Under the pieces are notes generated by a model. It was not told the DNA's origin, searched no databases, and saw only the letters and a list, made by a program, of their open reading frames with translations. Of a stretch of 18,776 nt of DNA, positions 1 through 6,865 are shown piece by piece. The position numbers were made by a program, and so were the translations under genes. Position 1 is the stretch's first letter. Each line of letters opens with the position of its first letter. The DNA comes from Alphaproteobacteria bacterium (GTDB taxonomy: Bacteria; Pseudomonadota; Alphaproteobacteria; UBA3830): assembly GCA_017416635.1 (NCBI GenBank), contig JAFQBQ010000103.1, forward strand, positions 1 to 18,776. Direction: 5' to 3'.

Positions 1-56
1 AGAAAAAAGTCCCGAACTACTTCCGCCCGATCTTCCGAAAAAACCGTGTTTAACAT
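1..56 (-). CDS. 5' end of an unidentified gene, cut by the window edge
   Basis: An open frame begins at an ATG at 56-54 on the minus strand and stays open to the window edge (18 codons: MLNTVFSEDRAEVVRDFF). It starts 26 bases after the gapR stop in the same direction, so it could be a second gene of the gapR transcript. No clear Shine-Dalgarno sequence precedes the ATG. The fragment is too short to assign to a family. Confidence 0.35.
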   Translation of the reverse strand, partial: MLNTVFSEDRAEVVRDFF

Positions 57-82
57 TTTTGAGTTTTGCAGACTGAATCGAA

Positions 83-343
83 TCAATGCTCATCTGAGGA
101 TTCACCCGGAATCATTCCCAAAGCCAACATGTACGTATCGAGCAGCATGTCTTCATTTTCTCTGTCTTCAGTACGCATTTTTTTCAATTTAATGACTTTC
201 TTCATTGTTTTTACATCAAATCCGTCAGACTTTGCTTGCTTAAAAACATCGGAAATATTTTCACGAATTTCAACGGCCTCGGCCTCAAGATTCTCAATCT
301 TCGCAATATATTGCTTTAACTTACTGGCATCGCTGGACAGCAT
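83..343 (-). CDS. gapR: GapR-family nucleoid-associated protein (DUF2312/UPF0335)
   Basis: The 86-residue product matches the GapR family along its length: a helical N-terminal half (KLKQYIAKIENLEAEAVEI), the conserved segment AKSDGFDVKTMKKVIKLKK, and a C-terminal helix with LDTYMLALG. In Caulobacter, GapR is an essential DNA-binding protein that prefers overtwisted, AT-rich DNA and aids topoisomerases ahead of replication and transcription. The usual family length is about 85-90 residues. An ATG at 355 is also in frame, but the ATG at 343 has a GGAG six bases upstream while the one at 355 has no such site, so I chose 343. It is divergent from lpxC, and a good promoter lies upstream at 428-457. 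Family confidence is high; the start is moderately sure. Confidence 0.93.
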   Translation of the reverse strand: MLSSDASKLKQYIAKIENLEAEAVEIRENISDVFKQAKSDGFDVKTMKKVIKLKKMRTEDRENEDMLLDTYMLALGMIPGESSDEH

Positions 344-363
344 ACACTTCTCCATTTCTCAAC

Positions 364-422
364 AGAGGAGGGGAATATATGAAACAAACAACTGAAAGGA
401 TAAAAAAAGCATCCCCACCTCT
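364..422 (-). promoter_or_regulatory. Inverted repeat at the predicted 5' end of the gapR mRNA
   Basis: The arms AGAGGAGGGG (364-373) and CCCCACCTCT (413-422) are complementary except for one central mismatch, around a 39-base loop. With the gapR promoter placed at 428-457, transcription should begin near 421. The gapR transcript would then start with one arm of this stem, and the loop and second arm would fill most of its leader. A 5'-terminal stem can stabilise an mRNA; that role here is inference. Confidence 0.4.
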
Positions 423-427
423 CGCGG

Positions 428-457
428 ATTATATCTCGAAAGATTGATAAAAATCAA
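428..457 (-). promoter_or_regulatory. gapR promoter (-35 TTGATT, -10 TATAAT)
   Basis: On the minus strand TTGATT (457-452) is followed after 18 bases by a consensus TATAAT (433-428). The predicted start of transcription is near 421, about 78 bases before the gapR ATG. It is the only strong sigma-70-like site in the gapR/lpxC gap reading toward gapR. Confidence 0.55.
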
Positions 458-484
458 TTCGCGATGTACCATCACGCAACGAAA

Positions 485-490
485 TATAAT
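485..490 (+). promoter_or_regulatory. Candidate -10 element for lpxC (TATAAT)
   Basis: A consensus TATAAT lies 13 bases before the lpxC ATG at 504. No good -35 hexamer is seen 16-18 bases upstream. If used, transcription would start near 497 and leave a leader of only about 7 bases, so lpxC could be translated nearly leaderless, consistent with the absence of a Shine-Dalgarno sequence there. Confidence 0.35.
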
Positions 491-503
491 TACGGTTTTT
501 AGT

Positions 504-1349
504 ATGCTATATCAAAAAACTTTAGGAAGCGCGTTTTCGATTGAAGGCATAGGCGTGCACAGCGGGAAAATTTGTTCAGTAAAAGTGTCTCCCGCGGAAG
601 AAAATACGGGAATAATGTTCCAAAATTCCCACGAACTTTTTCCTGCGATATACAACAATGTAATCAGCACAAGTTTATGCACGCAAATATCTCTCGGAAA
701 TACTGCGTCGGTAAATACTATAGAGCATTTGATGGCCGCACTGTACGGAATGCAAATTTCTAATGCAATTATCGAGCCGGAAGGAACAGAAATTCCGATT
801 CTTGACGGAAGCTCTCTTCGATTTGTGGAATTAATCAATCAAGCAGGAATCGTTCAGCAAAAATCCGCAAGAAAAACCATCAAGATTTTAAAAAAATTAA
901 AAATTACGGACGGCGATAAATTCGAAGAGGTGATTCCAGACGAATCTTTTTCAATTTCCTGCTCCTGTGATTTTCAAAAAAAAGGATTAGTCACCTCGCC
1001 CGTCCATTTCGATCTTAATAAAAATAATTTTGAAAAAGAAATCGCGCCAGCTCGCACTTTTGGATTTTTCAGCGAGGTTGAATTCATTCGCAAAAATAAT
1101 TTGGCGATGGGCGCATCCATGGATAACACCGTTGTTTACGATGATAAAGGTCAACCGATGAATCCGGAAGGTCTCCGAATGGAAAATGAATCCGCAAAAC
1201 ATAAGGTTTTGGATTTAATCGGCGATTTATCTCTTTCAGGATGTTGGATTCAAGGAAAATTAAATTGTTTTTGTCCGAGCCACAAATTAAATAATCTGAT
1301 AGTTAGGATGATTTTCAACAGTTCTGAAAATTATCAAATAATTCAGTAG
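504..1349 (+). CDS. lpxC: UDP-3-O-acyl-N-acetylglucosamine deacetylase (lipid A synthesis)
   Basis: LpxC is the zinc enzyme that removes the acetyl group from UDP-3-O-acyl-GlcNAc, the first committed step of lipid A synthesis, in the cytoplasm. The 281-residue product starts with the typical GIGVHSGK segment. It has the NTIEHLMAAL motif (catalytic Glu74, zinc ligand His75), EIPILDGSS, ARTFGFF, the zinc ligands His233 and Asp237 in AKHKVLDLIGD, and the C-terminal catalytic His260. It is slightly shorter than the E. coli enzyme (305) because of a short C-terminus. A TTG start at 444 is in frame, but similarity to the family begins at the ATG at 504 and a TATAAT lies between the two. The gene implies an outer membrane with lipid A. 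tsaD follows after 9 bases, probably in the same transcript. Confidence 0.95.
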   Translation: MLYQKTLGSAFSIEGIGVHSGKICSVKVSPAEENTGIMFQNSHELFPAIYNNVISTSLCTQISLGNTASVNTIEHLMAALYGMQISNAIIEPEGTEIPILDGSSLRFVELINQAGIVQQKSARKTIKILKKLKITDGDKFEEVIPDESFSISCSCDFQKKGLVTSPVHFDLNKNNFEKEIAPARTFGFFSEVEFIRKNNLAMGASMDNTVVYDDKGQPMNPEGLRMENESAKHKVLDLIGDLSLSGCWIQGKLNCFCPSHKLNNLIVRMIFNSSENYQIIQ

Positions 1350-1358
1350 AGAATTGCG

Positions 1359-2387
1359 ATGAAAATATTGGGCATCGAATCAAGCTGCGATGAAACTGCT
1401 GCGGCGGTAGTTACCGATGAGCGCGAAGTCCTTTCAAATGTAATTTATTCACAAATCGCCGAACACAAAAAATTCGGTGGAGTCGTTCCTGAAATCGCTG
1501 CTCGCGCGCATTTAGAAAAAATAGATGTGGTAGTGAAAAAAGCTTTATCGGATGCAGATATATCTTTAAACGAAGTCGATGCCATAGCAGGCACTTGCGG
1601 TCCAGGGCTCATTGGTGGAGTTATCGTCGGAGCTACTTTCGCAAAAACTTTGGCGTTCGCCGCAAATAAACCTTTTCTCGCGATTAATCATATCGAAGCG
1701 CATGCGTTATCCGTTCGCATTACTGAAAATGTCGATTTCCCATATCTTTTGATATTGGCGTCTGGCGGACACTGCCAAATTTGCGTGGTTCACGATTGGA
1801 ATAAATTTCAAATTTTGGGAACGACAAAAGATGATTCCATCGGAGAATCGTTTGATAAAGTTTCGAAGCTGTTAGGATTCGGTTACCCCGGCGGTCCTAT
1901 CATTGAAAAAATATATCACGAAAGCGATTCCGAAAAATTTTCGCTTCCGCATCCTTTGTGTGTACAAGGAAATTGCGATTTCTCGTTTGCTGGATTGAAA
2001 ACGGCAGTTTTAAATGCATCGAAAACTTGCGAATCCGAGCAAGATAAAAAAGATTTAGCTGCTTCATTTCAAAAAACCGCTGCAGAAGTTTTGGCATTTA
2101 AAATGAAAGAAGCTTTGAAGGTTTGCGCTCAGCAAAAAATTGAAATTCGTTCGGCTGTGATTGCTGGCGGCGTCGCAGCCAACATGATAATAAGAAAATA
2201 TCTTACGGAAGTTTGCAAAAAATTTTCTGTAGAATTTTTGGCTCCGCCGATTAAATTTTGCACAGACAACGGCGCGATGATTGCTTGGGCAGGAATCGAA
2301 AAATTTTCTCACGGAGAAATTTCACCTTTGGATTTTTTCCCGACTCCGCGATGGCCTCTAGGAGGAATCCCTATTTCCAAAAAATGA
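1359..2387 (+). CDS. tsaD: tRNA t6A37 threonylcarbamoyltransferase TsaD
   Basis: TsaD (formerly Gcp) transfers the threonylcarbamoyl group to A37 of tRNAs that read ANN codons, working with TsaB, TsaE and TsaC. The 342-residue product has the family ASKHA fold signatures: GIESSCDETAAAVV at the N-terminus, GGVVPEIAARAH, GPGLIGGVIVG, the metal-binding His111 and His115 in NHIEAHAL, SGGHCQ near 135, FSFAGLKTA, AGGVAAN and CTDNGAMIAWAG, ending in PRWPL. The length is normal and nothing appears missing. It lies directly behind lpxC. Its stop codon is immediately adjacent to the stop codon of the convergent secretion gene, with no bases between them. Confidence 0.97.
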   Translation: MKILGIESSCDETAAAVVTDEREVLSNVIYSQIAEHKKFGGVVPEIAARAHLEKIDVVVKKALSDADISLNEVDAIAGTCGPGLIGGVIVGATFAKTLAFAANKPFLAINHIEAHALSVRITENVDFPYLLILASGGHCQICVVHDWNKFQILGTTKDDSIGESFDKVSKLLGFGYPGGPIIEKIYHESDSEKFSLPHPLCVQGNCDFSFAGLKTAVLNASKTCESEQDKKDLAASFQKTAAEVLAFKMKEALKVCAQQKIEIRSAVIAGGVAANMIIRKYLTEVCKKFSVEFLAPPIKFCTDNGAMIAWAGIEKFSHGEISPLDFFPTPRWPLGGIPISKK

Positions 2388-3086
2388 TTACCAACTTTCA
2401 TCTATGTTGATAGACTTTTTCGTTCCGTTAGTTTCAATGTTAATGGAAGTTTCAAAAATATCGGTAATGCGAGAGTCTCCTATTGAATCATTTTTGCCGA
2501 AAGCCTCTCCATTTATATAAGCAATTTTATTGTGAACGATTCCGTTTAATTTATAACGTTTCTTGTTTTTATGAAATAATTGCTCATATCGCCTGCTCGG
2601 AATTTCTTTTACTTGTACAGAATCTTTCAAACCAATCGAAGGATAAAAAATCCGAAATTTACAATCAGCAAATAAACCTTCTTTGTGCGAATCTGTGATT
2701 TCTAATTTTTCGATTTCAATTATTCCTGCCAACTCAGATCGAATTGCATCAATCGTGGAATAAATTTGTGTTTCGTCGAACGTAGTAAATTTTATTTCAA
2801 AACGAGCCTCATCGAAAATTTTGAATTTCACATCATTTACCGAATGCTTTTTTAATATGTTTTTTATCTCCGATGTAAGATCCGAATTTTGCTCAAAAAT
2901 TTTTGAATGAATTTTTGAAAATTTTTTTCGATTTATTTCATTTTTCATCGACTCTATTTTTGATTTTTGCTGTTGATGAATTTGTGACACCTCACGCTGA
3001 TTTTGTATTTTATAATTCAGAAAAAAGGCACAAAAGGATAAAAACAAGATGCAAACGATCAAATTTATTGATTTAATTTTATCCAT
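2388..3086 (-). CDS. Type II secretion/type IV pilus-like inner membrane protein (PilO/GspM-like with a PilP/GspC-like end)
   Basis: The 232-residue product has a short cytoplasmic start, one membrane segment (about residues 6-24), a helical probably coiled-coil stretch (25-65), an alpha/beta region (about 75-150) in the layout of PilO/GspM periplasmic domains, and a C-terminal stretch (about 177-228: YKLNGIV...AYINGEAFGKND...) shaped like the small beta domain of PilP or the GspC HR domain. It is last in a four-gene operon after gspE, gspF and a gspL-like gene, and its start overlaps the previous gene by 22 bases; AAGGT lies 6 bases before its ATG. In type II systems and pili, such proteins link the inner membrane platform to the secretin. 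The assignment rests on layout and position, since these proteins diverge fast. Confidence 0.6.
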   Translation of the reverse strand: MDKIKSINLIVCILFLSFCAFFLNYKIQNQREVSQIHQQQKSKIESMKNEINRKKFSKIHSKIFEQNSDLTSEIKNILKKHSVNDVKFKIFDEARFEIKFTTFDETQIYSTIDAIRSELAGIIEIEKLEITDSHKEGLFADCKFRIFYPSIGLKDSVQVKEIPSRRYEQLFHKNKKRYKLNGIVHNKIAYINGEAFGKNDSIGDSRITDIFETSINIETNGTKKSINIDESW

Positions 3087-4063
3087 AATTTGACCTTAAC
3101 ATGCTTGTCTTCATCTAATTCCTCGTAATCGGATCTGGAAATGTAATCTACTTTTGCATCTTTGATATTTTTTAATTTATTTGCAGTTATCTCAGTAACA
3201 ATCGTCGCATAATCTTTATTTATTTCTAACTGAGTTATTTTTAATTGATTTTCCGTGCAGAATTTTTTTATTTGTTTCCAATTCAGGTTATCATCGAGCT
3301 TTTCCAAAAGTTCTTGTATTTGCTGATAGTTATCCGAAGATATCGATATAGTCAGACTTTCATTACTTATGACTTTTTTCGCCACATTCGGCTCATCTTG
3401 TAAAGTTAAAAATTCATATCCAAGATATGCGCACAAAAAAAATAAAATCCCGACAATTCCATATAAAAACTGATTAATGTGGAAGGAATTTTTCATAAAA
3501 ATCGGAACAATCGAACAATCGTTATCGACGAAAGAAAGAACATCATCTAAACGCACCATCGACGAATCTGCTAAATCATCAAAAGTCGAAAATATTTTCA
3601 AATCAGAAATGCCTAGACGTTTAACGTACAATTTTGTCGCCTCTACTTCATTAAAAATATCATCTGGAATAAACCTACCTAGAATAATTCCATGACCGTG
3701 TCCAACGATAATGCGATTTCCCGAAAATTCATGATAACCGACGTACATCCAATCATCAGAAAATTTCACTTGATGATTTTTTATAAGATACTCGGCGATG
3801 ACGTTCTCCATCAAAATGCAATTTTTCCATTTATCATTTATCGCGATCTCCTGAATATATTTATCCGACGACGGAAATGGATTCTTCCAATACAAATATG
3901 AAAAATTGCTTCCATATTTTTGTCGATAGAAAAGAATTTTGTATGCTTCTGCGATCGAACAATTTTTAATTTTCTCCAAAAAAAATTGCGCTTCGTTATT
4001 ATCAAGCAATGAAATATCGCGGTGGAGTATTTGCAGTTCGTGGTCGATGCCAATAATTTTCAT
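3065..4063 (-). CDS. GspL/PilM-PilN-like inner membrane platform protein
   Basis: The 332-residue product has a cytoplasmic N-terminal domain of about 195 residues, one membrane segment (about 198-220) and a periplasmic domain of about 110 residues. This is the layout of GspL, equivalent to fused PilM and PilN. Within the cytoplasmic domain, residues 117-152 (NRIIVGHGHGIILGRFIP then EATKLYVKRLG) resemble the strand and ...EATxxYxKR helix of the degenerate actin-like fold in PilM and GspL. GspL anchors the GspE ATPase to the membrane. The gene overlaps gspF by 4 bases and has a strong GGAGGT nine bases before its ATG. Sequence conservation is low, so the name comes from topology, order in the operon and that segment. 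Confidence 0.65.
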   Translation of the reverse strand: MKIIGIDHELQILHRDISLLDNNEAQFFLEKIKNCSIAEAYKILFYRQKYGSNFSYLYWKNPFPSSDKYIQEIAINDKWKNCILMENVIAEYLIKNHQVKFSDDWMYVGYHEFSGNRIIVGHGHGIILGRFIPDDIFNEVEATKLYVKRLGISDLKIFSTFDDLADSSMVRLDDVLSFVDNDCSIVPIFMKNSFHINQFLYGIVGILFFLCAYLGYEFLTLQDEPNVAKKVISNESLTISISSDNYQQIQELLEKLDDNLNWKQIKKFCTENQLKITQLEINKDYATIVTEITANKLKNIKDAKVDYISRSDYEELDEDKHVKVKLWIKLNQ

Positions 4064-5226
4064 TTACTGACCACCTCCATGTAATCGTAAAGAGGGAAGA
4101 ACAAACTGTACAAAATAAATACGAAGATGCCGCCGGTCATTAACGTCAAGCCAACGCTTAAACTTCGTCCGAACGATTTTAATTTAAATAAAATGTCTTT
4201 GTATAATTCATCGGAAACATGCTCTAAACTTTTTTCCAAATTATTTCCTTCTTCTCCGATATAAATCGCGATCAAAACAGATTTATCAAAAAATTTCGAT
4301 AGCGACATCGCTTGAAAAATTTTGTATCCGCATAAAGTTCGCATCCGAACTTGCTCCAAATCTTTTTTGATACAATCAAATTCAACAGAATCTATTCCCA
4401 GATCCAATGCCTTTATAAATTCGAGTTTTGAACTCAACGCAATTTGCAAAATTTTACAAAACTGCCATATCGAAACTTGCTGAATAATCCGGCCTAATTT
4501 CGGGAAAAATAATATTGCATTTTTTACTCGCGAATTTGTTTTGTACAAACTCAAAAATATAAAAATTCCGATAACAGCAAACGATAAAATAATCCCGCTT
4601 ATTTGAGGCAAATAATTTATCGCAAAATCTGTTAAAAATGGAATTTGATGATTGTACTGACTGTTCAATAATGCCAAAACTTGCGGACCGAGAAAACAAA
4701 TACAAAAACTCATAACTGCAATCGCGACACCGGTTAAAAAAAGCGGATAAGCTAGCACAGATTTTACTTTTGTTCGCCATTGCTCCTTTAATTTTAAAAA
4801 TTCCAAAATATTCGAGATGACTTCAGATAAATTTCCTGTCTTTTCTGCCGCTGAAAGTAACCCGATTATAATTTTATCAAATGAAGAATGATTAAACGCC
4901 GTGCTAATCGAATGTCCCTCCTGCAATAATTGAGAAACTTGCAATAATTTAACATTCAAAACTTGATTGCCATGCGATTCTATAAAATTTTTTATCGCTT
5001 TATCGATAGTCATTCCACATTTAAGCTGAAAATCCAAATGAAGAAAAAACATCAACATATCTTTTAAAGGTATCTTTGAATTTGCGCTTCGAACTTTAGA
5101 TATTTTTATAGGAATTAAATTTTTTGCTTGGATATCTTCGAATGCTTTTTCGCAATTTTCCGCCAATACAATTCCTGTTTTTTTATCGCCAGATTTATTA
5201 ACTGCTTTGTAACTAAATACATTCAT
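4060..5226 (-). CDS. gspF: Type II secretion/type IV pilus platform protein GspF/PilC
   Basis: The 388-residue product is a typical GspF/PilC protein: the starting signature FSYKAVNKSGDKKTGIV, two repeated cytoplasmic helical domains, and three membrane segments (about 160-180, 209-228, 356-377). Domain 1 holds LLSAAEKTGNLSEVI and domain 2 holds the matching IYIGEEGNNLEKSLEHVSDE, both conserved in the family. It is the inner membrane platform on which the cytoplasmic ATPase drives insertion of pseudopilins. Its start overlaps gspE by 14 bases without a good Shine-Dalgarno, which suggests translational coupling. Whether the system is a secretion machine, a pilus or a DNA-uptake device cannot be decided from this gene. 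Confidence 0.9.
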   Translation of the reverse strand: MNVFSYKAVNKSGDKKTGIVLAENCEKAFEDIQAKNLIPIKISKVRSANSKIPLKDMLMFFLHLDFQLKCGMTIDKAIKNFIESHGNQVLNVKLLQVSQLLQEGHSISTAFNHSSFDKIIIGLLSAAEKTGNLSEVISNILEFLKLKEQWRTKVKSVLAYPLFLTGVAIAVMSFCICFLGPQVLALLNSQYNHQIPFLTDFAINYLPQISGIILSFAVIGIFIFLSLYKTNSRVKNAILFFPKLGRIIQQVSIWQFCKILQIALSSKLEFIKALDLGIDSVEFDCIKKDLEQVRMRTLCGYKIFQAMSLSKFFDKSVLIAIYIGEEGNNLEKSLEHVSDELYKDILFKLKSFGRSLSVGLTLMTGGIFVFILYSLFFPLYDYMEVVSK

Positions 5227-6679
5227 GACCGAATACCCGTTTTATTTCTTCTCGATCGGTAAGTGCATTTTGCAAAGCGTATTCCGCTGATTCTTGAAAA
5301 GTGCGATCTAATTTGAAATCGATAATATGGCCTTCTTTCAAAATGCGATTTTTTAAATCGTCTCCGAAAAACACATATTCCGACAACGGAAATCTTCCGC
5401 TGTAAACATCGCCTTTTTTATATCGGACCAATCGTTGCGAAAAAATTCCGAGCAATGGCGGAATAAAATCTGACAATTTTAATTTTAAATCCATCAGTCT
5501 AAACAAACATTCCTTTGGCGAAGATGCGTGCAGAGTTGCGATAACTAATCGCCCCGTCAAAGATGCGCGCACTGCCATCGCAGCTGTATCTTCATCTCGA
5601 ATTTCACCAATCAAAATAATGTCAGGATCTTGCCGCAAAATTGATTTGATACCTTCAGCGAAAGATAAAATTCCTTCCTCTTGCAAGTCGAGTTGACGGA
5701 TTCCTTCAATTTGATATTCAACGGGATCTTCCAAAGTCATAATATTCAGCTTGGAAGAATCCATTGCTTTCAGCATGGAATATAAGGTCGTAGTTTTGCC
5801 TGCGCCGGTAGGTCCAACCAGCAAAAATATTCCATGAGGAGCCGCAAGAATTTGGTTAAGCCAACAAAAATCGTCGTAATTAAAATTCAATTCGGATAGA
5901 GATTTTATACCTTCGGATAAATCGAAAATTCTTATTACAAAATTTTCTCCGAAAATTCCCGGATGAGTGGAAATTCGCAAATCGATCGCGCGCCCTCCTA
6001 ATTTTATGCGAGTGTGTCCACTTTGCGGGCGCCGATTTTCAGTAATGTTCAGACTGGAAATCAATTTCAGTCGAGATTGAATTCTTCCCCAAATATCTTT
6101 TTCAATCATTTGGAAAGGATGCAAAACTCCGTCTATGCGCAAACGAACGCGAACCAAATTTTCGAGAGTTTCAAAATGGATATCGCTGGCTCGTTTTTCG
6201 AGTGCGATAAAAATAATTTTATTGAGCAACATCAACGGATTTTTTTCTACTTCCGCTGCGCTGCTTTTCATGATTTCGATGAAGTGCAAAATTTCACATT
6301 CTTTAGCCAGATAAAATTCGACTTTTTTATTTTTTAATTCTCTTCGGATTTTATCCAGATGAAGAATATTTCCAGGATCGGCGATCGCAACTTTGGTAAA
6401 ATATTCGGAATCGAAAAATACAATCGCACAGCATTCTGTTGCAGTTTTTAGCGATAAAATATTCAGCGTACTCTGATCTACATACATGAATTCCAAATTT
6501 ACACTTTCGCGTTTGTAAATTTCTGATAGAACAATTTGCACATCATCGTAAGACAGAAAACCGAGGTCGATCGCCTTCTGACAGAACAATTTATCGGATT
6601 CATGATTGCATATCACAAATACTTGCTCATCTGTCAGCTGCCCCCGTTCCCGCAACAGCTCTCCCACACGTTTCACCAC
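5213..6679 (-). CDS. gspE: Type II secretion/type IV pilus assembly ATPase GspE/PilB, lacking the zinc module
   Basis: This is the cytoplasmic hexameric ATPase that powers pseudopilus or pilus assembly. The 488-residue product has an N-terminal T2SSE_N/MshEN-like domain (about 1-135), then SDIHFE (165-170), Walker A GPTGAGKTT (289-297), the Asp box around LEDPVEY (316-322), Walker B DPDIILIGEIRDEDTA (351-366) and the His box ATLHAS (381-386). In most GspE/PilB proteins a CxxC...CxxC zinc-binding insert follows the QRLVR segment. Here QRLVR (415-419) is joined by only about six residues to YSGRFPLSEYVFF, and no paired cysteines are present. The start is GTG at 6679, with AGGA five bases upstream; a second GTG follows at 6676. 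It heads the tight operon with gspF and two partner genes. Confidence 0.93.
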   Translation of the reverse strand: MVKRVGELLRERGQLTDEQVFVICNHESDKLFCQKAIDLGFLSYDDVQIVLSEIYKRESVNLEFMYVDQSTLNILSLKTATECCAIVFFDSEYFTKVAIADPGNILHLDKIRRELKNKKVEFYLAKECEILHFIEIMKSSAAEVEKNPLMLLNKIIFIALEKRASDIHFETLENLVRVRLRIDGVLHPFQMIEKDIWGRIQSRLKLISSLNITENRRPQSGHTRIKLGGRAIDLRISTHPGIFGENFVIRIFDLSEGIKSLSELNFNYDDFCWLNQILAAPHGIFLLVGPTGAGKTTTLYSMLKAMDSSKLNIMTLEDPVEYQIEGIRQLDLQEEGILSFAEGIKSILRQDPDIILIGEIRDEDTAAMAVRASLTGRLVIATLHASSPKECLFRLMDLKLKLSDFIPPLLGIFSQRLVRYKKGDVYSGRFPLSEYVFFGDDLKNRILKEGHIIDFKLDRTFQESAEYALQNALTDREEIKRVFGHECI

Positions 6680-6865
6680 TTAAATCCTACATCGCACATA
6701 AGAACTGTATCAAAAATTGGTAATCAAAGATTTAATTTTCGATAATATGTTTATACGAAGTTAGAAAATTGTCACTTCGAAAGAAAAATTAAGCTGTTAT
6801 GCGTGAAAATGCGAGAGTTCCACATCGTGCAGCTTCTCGCAATGAGGCATCCTACAAAAATAAAT
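6680..6865 (-). promoter_or_regulatory. Gap between tadE-like gene and gspE, with a hairpin
   Basis: This 186-base gap holds an inverted repeat TGCGAGA (6810-6816) / TCTCGCA (6835-6841). Read on the minus strand, the stem is followed by TTTTC, so it could terminate or attenuate transcription leaving the tadE-like gene before gspE. The bases around 6827-6852 resemble the end of the dispersed palindromic repeat found at 9197-9366. Several AT-rich -10-like hexamers lie between the hairpin and gspE, but none has a convincing -35 partner. Confidence 0.35.

Noticed and set aside
66-395. 109-residue plus-strand frame over gapR
   Set aside because: It is antisense to a gene with clear family similarity; composition is Ser/Phe-rich, as expected for a shadow frame.
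379-447. 22-codon frame with a very strong purine ribosome site (GAGGAGGGG) ahead of lpxC
   Set aside because: The purine run is one arm of the inverted repeat in the opposite-strand gapR leader, which explains it without translation; the peptide matches nothing known.
444-503. TTG start extending LpxC by 20 residues
   Set aside because: Family similarity starts at the ATG at 504, and a TATAAT at 485-490 lies inside the extension.
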